Source: Peromyscus leucopus
Taxonomy: Eukaryota > Chordata > Mammalia > Rodentia > Cricetidae
Length of the DNA stretch: 64,000 nt
NCBI RefSeq assembly: GCF_004664715.2
Contig: NC_051068.1
Coordinates: 131,150,716 to 131,214,715 of the forward strand
Reading direction: 5' to 3'
Under the pieces are notes generated by a model that did not search any database, was not told where the DNA came from, and was given only the letters and a program-made list of their open reading frames with translations. The stretch's first letter is position 1. Each line of letters opens with the position of its first letter. Of this stretch, positions 33,485 to 42,840 are shown piece after piece. A program made the translations under genes and the position numbers.

Positions 33485-33815
33485 CACTGCAATAAAACAT
33501 CTCAGGTAACTTAAGAAAGGAAAGATATATTTGGCTCACAGTACCAGAAATTTTAATACATAGTCACTGGACCCACTGCCTCAGGCCACATGGAGAAGTA
33601 AAGCTACCCTCTTCATGACGGCCAGGAAGAAATAAAGAAGGAGGGACCAGGAACTCAAAGTCCCCTTCAAGGGAACAACCTTAGTGACCTTACATCCTTG
33701 ATCTAGGTCCCACTTCCTAATCTTTGCTCCCCCACATCTGTGATGTTACATGTTATCAACCAACCTTTTAGCACATGGTTTCTTCAGGACAGACAAATCA
33801 GATCCAAACCATAAA
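33485..33815. mobile_element. hAT-like non-autonomous repeat, old
   Basis: tatatttggctcacagtacc, 'catgacggccagg', 'gaccttacatccttgatcta', 'cccacttcctaatc' and a 'caaccaacctttta' end follow the order of common rodent hAT-derived repeats. Family not named with confidence. Confidence 0.5.
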
Positions 33816-34612
33816 AGAATCTAAGCTGTGAGCACATACAAAACTAGTACTTAATTAACTTATGAAAAAAGGGAGGGTACTGAGTGATATATATATACAA
33901 TTTGGGGTCATTGAAAATGTGTTAGTTTCAAATCCACAGACACGGGTTTTAAGTCTGCCTTGTACTAGCTGTTTGACCTTGAGAAAGCTATCTAGACATC
34001 AGCCTATTTGTAAAATATAATATTTAGTTCAGAGAACTATTTTAACAGAGGAGATGGTGTTGACCTCATGCAATACAGCTTCTGCAGACATTGTTCATTA
34101 GCGGAGAGTATTTTCCAGTAGTCTGGTTGCTGATGTTAAGTTGAAGATGTTCTTGGAACCCAGAGAATGCTGCAAACTATTTGATTGTCTTTTAGTCCCA
34201 TAGTTTTTATCTCCATATATATTTTCTATCTTTTGTCATAAGTCTCCTTCCTGTTTGAGCCTATGACAAATCTTACTCCAGAGACTTCTAAATGAGAATC
34301 CTGAAATAAAATGATTATCTGATTGAGCCAAATTACTTCTCCTTAGCATGGCTTTGGTAAAGTTGAACGATTTGTAAACAGAGATACTCTGACAAAGATA
34401 ACACAGAGTAGGGCTTTGAGCAAATTGCTTAAACTCTCATGCCTCAGTTTCCTCAGGTGTAAATATGGATAATAGGACCTAGAACATAGAGTTACTACAG
34501 AATTAATATATACTGAATTTTCAGAATACTGTCTAGGAAATGGAAATTTATATGTGTTTGCTGATATTACTTTTATTATCACTTATAATCATACAATGTG
34601 TATTTATGTATG
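33816..34612. other. No recognisable feature
   Basis: Unique-looking sequence; short (TA)n at about 33888-33897. No gene seen. Confidence 0.45.
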
Positions 34613-34746
34613 GTTTTTGAGACAGAGTCTTACTATCTACTTCAGGCTGGCCTATAGCTTATGACATAGCCAAGGCTTGCCTTGAATTTGTGTTCTGCAT
34701 GCCTCAGCCTCTCCAGTGATGTAATTAAAGTGTGTACCATCACACA
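34613..34746 (-). mobile_element. B1 SINE, antisense, old
   Basis: tttttgagacagagtcttac … cctcagcctctccag … aagtgtgtaccatcacac: antisense B1 with many substitutions. Confidence 0.7.
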
Positions 34747-35037
34747 TGTCATTTTTAAATATGTTGATTGCATTTTAATAGTCATTCATGCAGCTTAACA
34801 CAATTTGAAATATAGGTTCAAGCAATTCAGCTGCATCCTTCTCTTTCTTACATTATTCAGGCATTTCAAAAGTTCATCACTACTCTTCCAATCTACATTT
34901 ATGATGCTGTTGGGTGTCAAACTAGAAACATAAATGTCTGATGTCTTTAGGCCCTGCTACAAGGTAAGGCATGGACCCTGCCATCTGTTCTTCTGTCTAC
35001 AATGGAAAGTTCTTCTCAGATTATATGGACAATTGAT
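34747..35037. other. No recognisable feature
   Basis: Unique-looking AT-rich sequence. Confidence 0.45.
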
Positions 35038-35255
35038 TCATCCAGTGCTGAAAATAATCAGTACCCTTTCAATACTGAATCCACATCTTTCCTTCAACCT
35101 GTATTCTAGACAAGGTCTAAGGCAGCCTCTTTTTAGCAGCTCAGTTCTCACTAGAGGAGGAAAATCTGCCTTCAGATATTCTTTTCTCTCTTCCTTTCTC
35201 TGAGATAAGCAGCCCCCTTCCCCAGACAGTTTGATTATCAAATGTGTCAGCAGCA

Positions 35256-35298
<43 letters not shown>

Positions 35299-35513
35299 TG
35301 TATAAAATAAGCAACCAGTCTTCCAGGAAGACCTGAGGGTTGTCTTTGAACAAATCGAAGGAGCTTCAGTGAATTAATGGATACATCCTCATTAAGCTGC
35401 AGATGCAGGTCACTGGGAGGCTGACTCCTAAGCTGGAGGTACAGTGCCTCTGCAGGCAGCCAGGATGAGGGATCATAATTCTCCACCCCCTGCAGAGCAC
35501 TTGCCTGCAACAT
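35038..35513 (-). other. Two unexplained open stretches flanking an A/T tract
   Basis: On the minus strand, 35513-35297 is open for about 72 codons (including LPAEALYLQLRSQPPSDLHL) and 35256-35038 for 72 codons. A 37-bp T-run lies between them. No domain or family is recognised. The upstream AG (ttctacag) lacks a pyrimidine tract, so an exon call is not supported. They could be chance frames or a decayed coding fragment. Confidence 0.2.
35259..35295 (+). repeat. Poly(A) tract, 37 bp
   Basis: Uninterrupted A-run with no SINE or L1 body recognised on either side. Confidence 0.95.
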
Positions 35514-36262
35514 CTTTATATTCTCATGGTGATACCTGTAGAATTTTTTTCTTTCTTTCCTTTAATCTTTCTCTCCAAAGCAGTCTGGAGCCCCTGCTAT
35601 GCACCAGATATTGTGCTTACTGACAGTTACATAAGGAAGATTAAGACACCATTCTTACTTTCAGAAAATTCACACATCAGTAAAGAGAAGCTAAAATGTA
35701 AAGAATTCTGTAACATAGTGCCAGGCTAAATTTGAGAACTTGTTAATACTATGATAGCACTTGGTACTGTCTCTTTCTGTTATTTATCACTAGTTGGTAA
35801 ATGTGCTTGTATATTTCATTAATTAATATATGTGCCTCCAAACTCGCAGTGTAAAGTATGAATCTTTGCACTAATATATACCTAGTGATTAATATACATG
35901 AGACATTGTTTTAAGTGTCTTCCCTCTACTGACTTTTAATCTTCATAACTACCTTAGAAGGAATACTCTACTATTGTTCTCTTTTTACAAACAAGGAAAA
36001 CGAGACATGGAGAATTTATTTGTGTCAGATCATACAGCTAGTAAACCATAGCCAAGACATAAACCTAAGCAGCTTGACTAAAAATCTCTACTCTCAATTA
36101 CTCAGCTCTGCATAAAAAGGAAGATAGCAACACTTTTTAAAGAAGATTTCGACTGCAATGACTTACAGTTGCTAATTTTTTGAAAAAGAGGTTCCTGAGT
36201 ATACACACGTTCTTTTAATTAAAATATAATTGCATCATTTCCCTCATTCCCCTAACTCATCT
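35514..36262. other. No recognisable feature
   Basis: Unique-looking AT-rich sequence. The stretch just before 36263 may be decayed repeat. Confidence 0.45.
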
Positions 36263-36323
36263 TATACCCAACCCCAGATCCCTCACCTGGTTTCTTCATA
36301 CCAGATGAGGGATCTGGGGTTGG

Positions 36324-36327
<4 letters not shown>
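36263..36327. repeat. Hairpin-forming inverted repeat
   Basis: The left arm (ccaaccccagatccctcacc plus tgg, to 36290) and right arm (36301-36327) pair over about 27 bp with one mismatch and one bulge; the loop is tttcttcata. It abuts a (CA)n tract. Confidence 0.9.

Positions 36328-36376
<49 letters not shown>
36327..36376 (+). repeat. (CA)n microsatellite
   Basis: Uninterrupted ac repeat of about 50 bp. Confidence 0.95.
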
Positions 36377-36378
<2 letters not shown>

Positions 36379-36474
36379 ATAAGTTATTACTTGCATAGTA
36401 TTGATAGTATTACTTGCATGTACATGATTTCAGGGGCTAACCACTTGACAATGGATGACAATTGGGGTCTCCTC

Positions 36475-36976
36475 TGTAGCAGGAATCTTAGAAGGTCTTA
36501 TTAATAAAATCAAACCTGAGGCCAGTTATTGGAGTGAATGCTGGAAGATCAGAGAAGGAGAACAAGCCACAGCTGCCTCACCTCGCCATTTCCTCAGCTG
36601 ATCCTGTTTCCTCATACTGGAAGCCTCTGAGTCCTCATCCAAATGAATCTCAGCTGAACTGTTGCTCAAAAACCTGAAAGCTTAACCAGCCAAATGCTTC
36701 TAGTTTCTGGTCTTCACACCTTATGTATCTTTTTGCTTTCTGCCATCACTCCCTGGAATCAAAGGCTCACTTCTTGGGATTAAAGGTGTGAGTCACCATG
36801 CCTGCCTTTTTCCAGAGTGGCCTTAAACTCACAGAGATCCATGCCTCCAGAAGGCTAGGATTAAAGGTGTGAGTGCCACCATTTTCTAGCCTCTGTATCT
36901 AGTGGCTGTTCTGTTCTCTGACCCAAGATAAGTTTATTAGGGTGCACAATATTTTGGGGAACACAATACCACCACA
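36475..36976 (-). mobile_element. Solo LTR type A with 6-bp TSD
   Basis: 502 bp from tgtagcaggaatct to aataccaccaca, flanked by ctcctc at 36469-36474 and 36977-36982. In LTR sense it holds two B1-like 'acctttaatcc' modules and an AATAAA near its start. It is related to the LTR of the provirus at 18790. Confidence 0.88.
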
Positions 36977-36982
36977 CTCCTC

Positions 36983-37400
36983 CTTGGGGAAGACTACTTT
37001 TGTTCTCAGCTTCCCTTAGTTGCCTTTAGTTTTTTGTCTAAGGGTGGATCCTTATGAGATTTCTCCTTCCATGTTAGTATGTCTGTTGGTGTTGTCCTTG
37101 TTTAGGTCCTGTTTAAGTAGCTTTACTCTTCAAATATCATGGGTGAAGTTTCCCTATCATTTCTAGAAGACATAACCTTACAGCAAAATTTCCTGGTTTT
37201 CTGGCAGGAGTTGTGTTGTAAATGTATCCATTTTACAAGGCATCCCAAAATTTGTTGTTCTCTGCAATTTGACCAGTTGTGGTTTGTGTAATGGTCTTCA
37301 TCTATTTCAAAGAGGATCTTCTTTGGTGAAGTTGGAGCTACATTTATCTGTGGGATTAAATATCAACACTTTCTAAATGATTAAACAAGTGCAGTCTAGA
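36983..37400. mobile_element. Unidentified rodent mid-repetitive sequence
   Basis: Phrases such as gagatttctccttccatgtt and gaccagttgtggtttgtgta recall a common rodent repeat, possibly the 3' region of an old L1 family. It is not named with confidence. Confidence 0.35.
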
Positions 37401-37802
37401 AAGAGTTCTTTCAAAATTATTTTTTTAATGATGATAATTTTCATTCTTATAAAATCCCCTCATGCTCAGTATCTAATCCAGGCAAGTGATGTATTGGATG
37501 TAGTCCATAAAAAACGACAGAGGGGAAATGGCAGAACTTAAACCAGAAGTTACAAAAAAGTATTTAGTGCAAAACAACACTGGAAAAATTTCCCATCCCA
37601 AACACAAAGATGATATATACATTGTCATATTTCTAACTTGATATTTGTTGCTATCAAAGTCAAAAAAATCAACCAGCTATTTCCCAAGAGAGACTTACCC
37701 TACCACCACTGCAACAGCTTAATTTACTAGCCTATGGGCAATAGGCATGTCCCTGGTAGGTTCTTATCATCTCCTCAACTGAAGTCTATTATAATTTAAA
37801 AT
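37401..37802. other. No recognisable feature
   Basis: Unique-looking sequence. Confidence 0.4.
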
Positions 37803-37960
37803 GAGCCAGTGAGATGGTTCAGCAGGTAAAGCCACATACCTCAGAGTGTAGCACTATGAATTTGATTCCTGGTATCTACAAGGCATTGTGGAAGGAGAGA
37901 ACCAGTTCCTACAAGTTGTCTTCTAACCTCCACGTGCACATTGTGGTACATAAGCACATA
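37803..37960 (+). mobile_element. B3-type SINE
   Basis: cagtgagatggttcagcagg (A box), a decayed B box in 'tgaatttgattcctgg', then 'tggaaggagagaacc' and 'cctccacgtgcac'. The tail is the following CA tract. Confidence 0.75.
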
Positions 37961-37964
37961 AACA

Positions 37965-38014
<50 letters not shown>
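37961..38014 (+). repeat. (CA)n microsatellite
   Basis: CA repeat with one interruption (cata), at the 3' end of a SINE. Confidence 0.95.
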
Positions 38015-38018
<4 letters not shown>

Positions 38019-38334
38019 AAATTTTTTAAATTAAAAAATAGATCTTTTTCTGTGACTATTTAGCCTTACCAGATTTGTAAACTGTTAGATTATTCTGTAC
38101 CTTTTGAAATCAGAGTGTAGAGACATTTTATTGATATGTTAATTTTTGTTGTATTTAAAGCATGATATCACAAAAATTATGTTTCAACTAATTATCTACA
38201 TAGATTTGGAAACATTGTTTGGCCTCTCTTGGTCTCAGTTTAGTTAATTGCAAAATCAAGGAGGCTGAATTGGGGTTGAAAGATTCTTTTGTTCTCTAAC
38301 TTTCTCAAATTTGAGATTTTATAAACTCTTTTTA
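38015..38334. other. No recognisable feature
   Basis: AT-rich, nothing supportable. Confidence 0.45.
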
Positions 38335-38418
38335 TTTTCCTTTTAGTGTTGGGGATTAGACCCAGGTCCCCACACATGCTAAGTGCACATTCTACCATTG
38401 AGCCACATTCCAGGCCTG
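38335..38418 (-). mobile_element. ID/B4-type SINE fragment, antisense
   Basis: gttggggattagacccaggt … taccattgagccacattcca: antisense tRNA-derived ID-like head. Confidence 0.6.
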
Positions 38419-39207
38419 AATTGCCTTTTTATATCTCTGGGTGATTCTTTCTCTCCATTTAATGACATTAGGAAACAATGTTCATGTTTCACTATAGTTA
38501 AGATTCTTTCCAACAGCACTTGCTATAATAATAACAACTATCGCATTCATTTAAAAAGTAAACTAGAGGTGAGACTTAGTGTCAAACACACAATGCAGTT
38601 ACCAACACATTAGTAAATGGACAGGAGGAGACATCTGTTGTAGAGTTTACTGGTGTTGTTTACAAATACTAGTTTTCTGCTTTTCTTCTGGGGCCATGGC
38701 TAGACCACATCCTACAATTAATTGAAATCATGTGTCTGAAATTCAGCAAATGGAATATGAACCAACACAGCATATACCACATCCAAGCTTGAAATGCTGA
38801 GAACTTCTTGCATGTATTCCTGGATTTTCTTCACCACTCACTAGCTAAGAATGCAGAATATGGGTAATGTAGAGAAGGGCAGAAATACAAGAAAACAGAA
38901 GCCGAGTTCTTGTATGAATGTCTGGAACAAAACTCTTATATAGACTTTGTTTGGATTGTCACCCTGAAAAGGATGTTTACCTGTATTGAAGCACTGAAGT
39001 TGACACAGCAGCTTATCTTAATCTTTTAGATTTTTATTCAGATAAAACTGATTTTTTTTGAGCACCTGGTTCAATCCTGAAGATAGGCAACATCACAAAA
39101 TTTCTCAGAAGTGTTTATAACAAGAGAAAGTAATTGTGGTGTGTGCTTGCAACTCTCACTTTACAATAAGGTAGAACTATTATCTAATAAAACATTCCTC
39201 CTGTGTT
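38419..39207. other. No recognisable feature
   Basis: Unique-looking sequence without gene or confident repeat. Confidence 0.45.
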
Positions 39208-39343
39208 TTTTTTTTTTTTTTTAAGAAAAAGTTCTGTGTATCTTAAACTGGTTTTGAAGTCACTATGTAGCCAAGATGACCCTAAACTGTTTCTTCTGCC
39301 TCCATCTCCTAAGTGCTGGGATTACAGAGTTACACTATCATAC
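39208..39343 (-). mobile_element. B1 SINE, antisense
   Basis: T-run (17), then 'gttctgtgtatcttaaactg', 'cctccatctcctaagtgctg', 'ggattacag'. Old B1 with its tail to the left. Confidence 0.75.
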
Positions 39344-39368
39344 CATATATATATATATATATATATAT
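39344..39368 (+). repeat. (TA)n microsatellite
   Basis: Short AT dinucleotide repeat next to a B1 head. Confidence 0.9.
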
Positions 39369-39599
39369 GGCTTTCTGCATGATGAGCAAGAACTCCACTA
39401 ATATACATTCTCAGCACTCTATCACTGTTTATTACAAATAGGTTACCCTAGTTTTTCTAGTGCATTAACTGTACTTCCAGTACCTCTCTAGAGCACTCAG
39501 CCGTTTCCTTCCTAACCAGGTCTGTCACTATTTCCCTAATTGTTCCATTATCCAAATCTGCTCTTTCTTATTTTTTGGTCTTAACTTAATTTTAATTAT

Positions 39600-39730
39600 T
39601 TGTGTTTGTGTGTATATGTTTGTGCACATGAGTGCAAAGCTAGAAGAGGTCACTGGATCCTCTAGAACTGAAGGAAAGGCAGTTGTGAGCCACTGGTGCT
39701 GGGACCCAAACTCAAGTAGGACTGCAAATA
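39600..39730 (-). mobile_element. B3-like SINE fragment, antisense
   Basis: gtgcacatgagtgcaaagct, 'agaagaggtcactgga', 'gttgtgagccactggtgctg' and 'ggacccaaactcaagt' follow the antisense B3 layout. Confidence 0.55.
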
Positions 39731-39772
39731 TTTTATTCATAGGCAAGTTTAAGAGAAACAAACAACTCAACT

Positions 39773-39775
<3 letters not shown>

Positions 39776-39820
<45 letters not shown>
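39776..39820 (+). repeat. (GT)n microsatellite
   Basis: Uninterrupted GT repeat of about 45 bp. Confidence 0.95.
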
Positions 39821-39821
<1 letters not shown>

Positions 39822-40526
39822 AATCTCATGTTTCTTTTCCTTTTTGAGTGAACGGGAGGTAAATAACCTGCAGTGATTGGGAGGAGGCACAAAAGAAGTC
39901 CTAGGGTACACAGGCTTCAGTTATCAAAGTTTCTACAGTAGGCTGAGTATGGACAATGAAATTCCTAGTTCAAAGATTATTCTTTCTTTTAAAGCATCTG
40001 TTTTCTTGTCTGGAACATCAGACACACTAGAGTCCCCTTCCATTCTTTCTAGTCAGAAGGAATCAGACCAAATACTTGCTGTTTCACAAAGGAAAAGCAA
40101 TTGACACACGTCTATGCAAAGGCTGGGTACCTGTCAGGCTTAATTTGTCTTTGTCGTGGAGGTCCTTCATTGAATACACCTCTTTTAAGACAGTAGCTAT
40201 ATAACATTAACTCCCTATGTGAATTTTTACTAATATATAATAATTATTCTCATCATAACAACATTCTCTTTCCCACATGAAGAAGAATACCTTGCTTGTC
40301 TGCTAGAAGCAATTTTATTAGGAACAAGAGTATTTTCCTGTTCATTGATGTTCCAGCTATTATTTAGCTGAATTCTGTCTGATCAAAGATCCTTGATTCT
40401 CACATAGTATGGATGTTATATTCAGAGACTTTTTGCTATTGCCACAAAATTGAAGTCAGCACTCTTTTCTTTGGATATTTATAATGTTTCTGAGCATCAT
40501 GAAACATTTCTCTAAAAAGAAAATGA
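39821..40526. other. No recognisable feature
   Basis: Unique-looking sequence. Confidence 0.45.
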
Positions 40527-40727
40527 GGGCTAGAGATGCAGTAAATTGGTAAAGTACTTGTTTGTCCAGCATGCAAAAAGCATTGAGTTTGATCTCAAAC
40601 ACCTTATAAGCCAACCATGGTGTTGCAGGCCTGTAATCCCAGTACATAAGAGAAGAAAGAAGGAGGATCAGAAATTCAAGGTCAGCCTAATCTTTAATAG
40701 ACTCTGTTCCCCAAACAAATAAATTAA
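40527..40727 (+). mobile_element. B4 SINE (ID-B1 composite)
   Basis: Starts with an ID-like tRNA part (gggctagagatgcagtaaat, 'gcatgcaaaaagcattgag') and continues into a B1-like part (catggtgttgcaggcctgta, 'atcccagta', 'attcaaggtcagcct'). This order is the definition of B4. Confidence 0.75.
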
Positions 40728-40756
40728 GAAGGAGGAGGAGGAGGAGCAGCAGCAGC
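40728..40756 (+). repeat. GGA/GCA trinucleotide tract
   Basis: aaggaggaggaggagga then gcagcagcagc, at the tail of the B4 element. Confidence 0.85.
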
Positions 40757-41073
40757 TCCTTGTCATCTAAGGCTACATAGAGAGCTTCAAGCTAGCCTGA
40801 GACACAAGATAAAAGTGAAAAGAAATGAAAGAAACAAAGCAAGCAAAAAAGGCAAGGGAGTAAGCAAGCTTTTTTAATCCACTGAAATTAAAAGAGAAGT
40901 CAGTATGGAGAGTCATTGGAACTCCTGATTTTCACTAGTTGGAATGCAAATAAACCAAATCGTAATTACACAAATGTCTGATTAGAGAGCTCGTGTTGTC
41001 CTTGAACACAACAGCAAGAATTCATCTGCTTAGACCTAACTTTTCCATAAACTGCAGAAATAGAAAAAAAAAA
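40757..41073. other. Mostly unrecognised
   Basis: 'aaggctacatagagagctt' near 40768 may be a leftover B1 fragment; the rest is unique-looking. Confidence 0.35.
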
Positions 41074-41250
41074 GTCTGAGCTAGGTATGGAACATGCCTC
41101 TAGTACTAGCACTTAGGATCTAAGACAGTAGGAGCATAAATTTGAGACCAGCCTGGGTTACACAATAAAATCTTGATAAAAAGTTCAGTGATAGAGAGTT
41201 TTTCTGGCATGCATGAGGCCTTAGATTCAATGCTCAGCACTGAAAAAATT
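41074..41250 (+). mobile_element. Old B1-like plus ID-like composite
   Basis: ctgagctaggtatggaacat, 'gaccagcctgggttacac', then 'gttcagtgatagagag' with 'atgctcagcactgaaaaaa'. A B1 part followed by an ID part, reversed in order relative to B4, so possibly two insertions. Confidence 0.45.
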
Positions 41251-42018
41251 CTCAAACAGCTCAGATTCCAAAGTTACCAGTGATTTGATACTAATCACAC
41301 TAATGACAAATGTAAAACTCAAGCTTAAGTTCCTGGGGGAATTTCCTATAGTCAACTGTCAAAAAAATAACTTGAAGTTGCTTCAATGTTTGCAAAAGTA
41401 TGCTGGGACAGACTGAAAAAAATAAGTGGATAATTATCATTAGAAGCTCACTTAAGGGTCTGTCTAAGGAACAGTGGTGAAGAAAATCCTCCCAATGGAA
41501 AGAAATGCTGACAGTATTGTACTATTGGTCATCCAATTTGAATAAAATGAAATGTGGCTTGAGATACCAATATCCACTGACTCATATAAGTGGTGATTGA
41601 TTTTCCTGAGTGCCTGGAGGCCTAGAAGCAACATCACTAGAAGCTCAACGGCAAGAATTTCTGTGCAGAGATATACAAACTAATCTTTATAGGTCTGGGT
41701 ATAAAGTATGAAGGTCTTTGTATCTCTTTTTGAAGATCACTGGAGCATACCTCGAAGAAGTAGCACTGAAAAATTAAAAGGATATAATGACTGTGGATTT
41801 CAGTTGTTTCTTTTCTTAGCCATGACTAATTAAATAATTCAGTAATACAAAAACTATGAGTGAAGTAGCAGGAATGAAGATGCGGGATAACCTAACTTTT
41901 CCATACCCACAATCATTTTGCAAATTAACTCTTTCTTTCCTGAATGATTCACCTTGCTAGTGGGCCTAACTACAGCAGCAGCAAATCTCATTGACCCCTT
42001 TTTACGCTTCTCAGGGGG
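41251..42018. other. No recognisable feature
   Basis: Unique-looking. The right end may contain decayed retroviral sequence continuing from the gag fragment. Confidence 0.4.
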
Positions 42019-42450
42019 TCATGTGGAGTGATTTACAGTCAGGCATTGCAGGAGAGGCCAATCAAGATTACAATACTTTGCTGCCTCTTTCTTAGATCCT
42101 GAATAAGATAACAATGAAGGAGTACCCTCATGAGGAGGGGGAGCAGAGGGCTCTGGAGCACACACAGGCTCTTTATCACCTGCCAGTGCCTGTCTAAGCA
42201 CACTCCAAATAGAAAATGCTATAAGAGGCATGTCCTTTCCTCCATTCTTTGTATACCAGTTCTTAATATCTGTCTCTACTGTATCCCAAGTTTCTACATC
42301 TAAAGTTCCCCAATCTGGAAACCAGGGGCTGACTGTTCATACAAACTTAGTAAAATCAGTCAGCTGACCAGTGCTGATTTCATTCCCTTTTTTTAAAGGC
42401 ATATGTTTAATAATATCAAGGAAGAATTGCTTTTCCTTAGACTGACCCAT
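42019..42450 (-). pseudogene. Decayed betaretrovirus-like gag (matrix) fragment
   Basis: Minus-strand ATG at 42450 begins with an N-myristoylation-type MGQ. The frame has the features of a betaretroviral matrix: helical basic N-terminus, SPWFP motif, GTLDVETWDTV and an 'IAFSIWSVLRQAL' helix, then a Pro-rich stretch. A TGA at 42337-42339 (codon 38) interrupts it, and the frame closes at 42019. It is unlike the provirus gag at 19766, so it is a second ERV lineage. No capsid, protease or LTR was identified beside it. Confidence 0.8.
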
Positions 42451-42840
42451 TGTCAGGGAAAGACAAACACAAGGGGAAAACACAAAGGAAACTACTGGAT
42501 AACTCACCCTTTTTTACTTGGCAGTCACTATTCAAGGGGCCACAGCACCATGAGTGAGATCCTATCCATGTGACAATTAGGGGATTGCCTTTTCTTCTTG
42601 GATAATCCCCAGGAGAATGCCTTGCTCTAAACAGTTTCCAAGAAGAGCTGCCTCTCTCCCACAGACAGTCTTCTTGATGATCCCCTTCAATATCCTTGTA
42701 CCAGACACTAGGTACTGCTGCCATGAGGACCAGCCTCCAGCAGCACAGGGCTTGAAGAGAATCCACAGAGTCAGCGTACTAAGACGGTTTTTATCTGAGG
42801 GAGTAAAAGGAAAGACACCCACACACTCTCTTGATGGTTT
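42451..42840 (-). other. Probable leader upstream of the gag fragment
   Basis: Lies 5' of the minus-strand gag start. Weakly open frames occur but have no domain. No primer-binding site of the common Lys, Phe or Pro types could be found. Confidence 0.35.
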
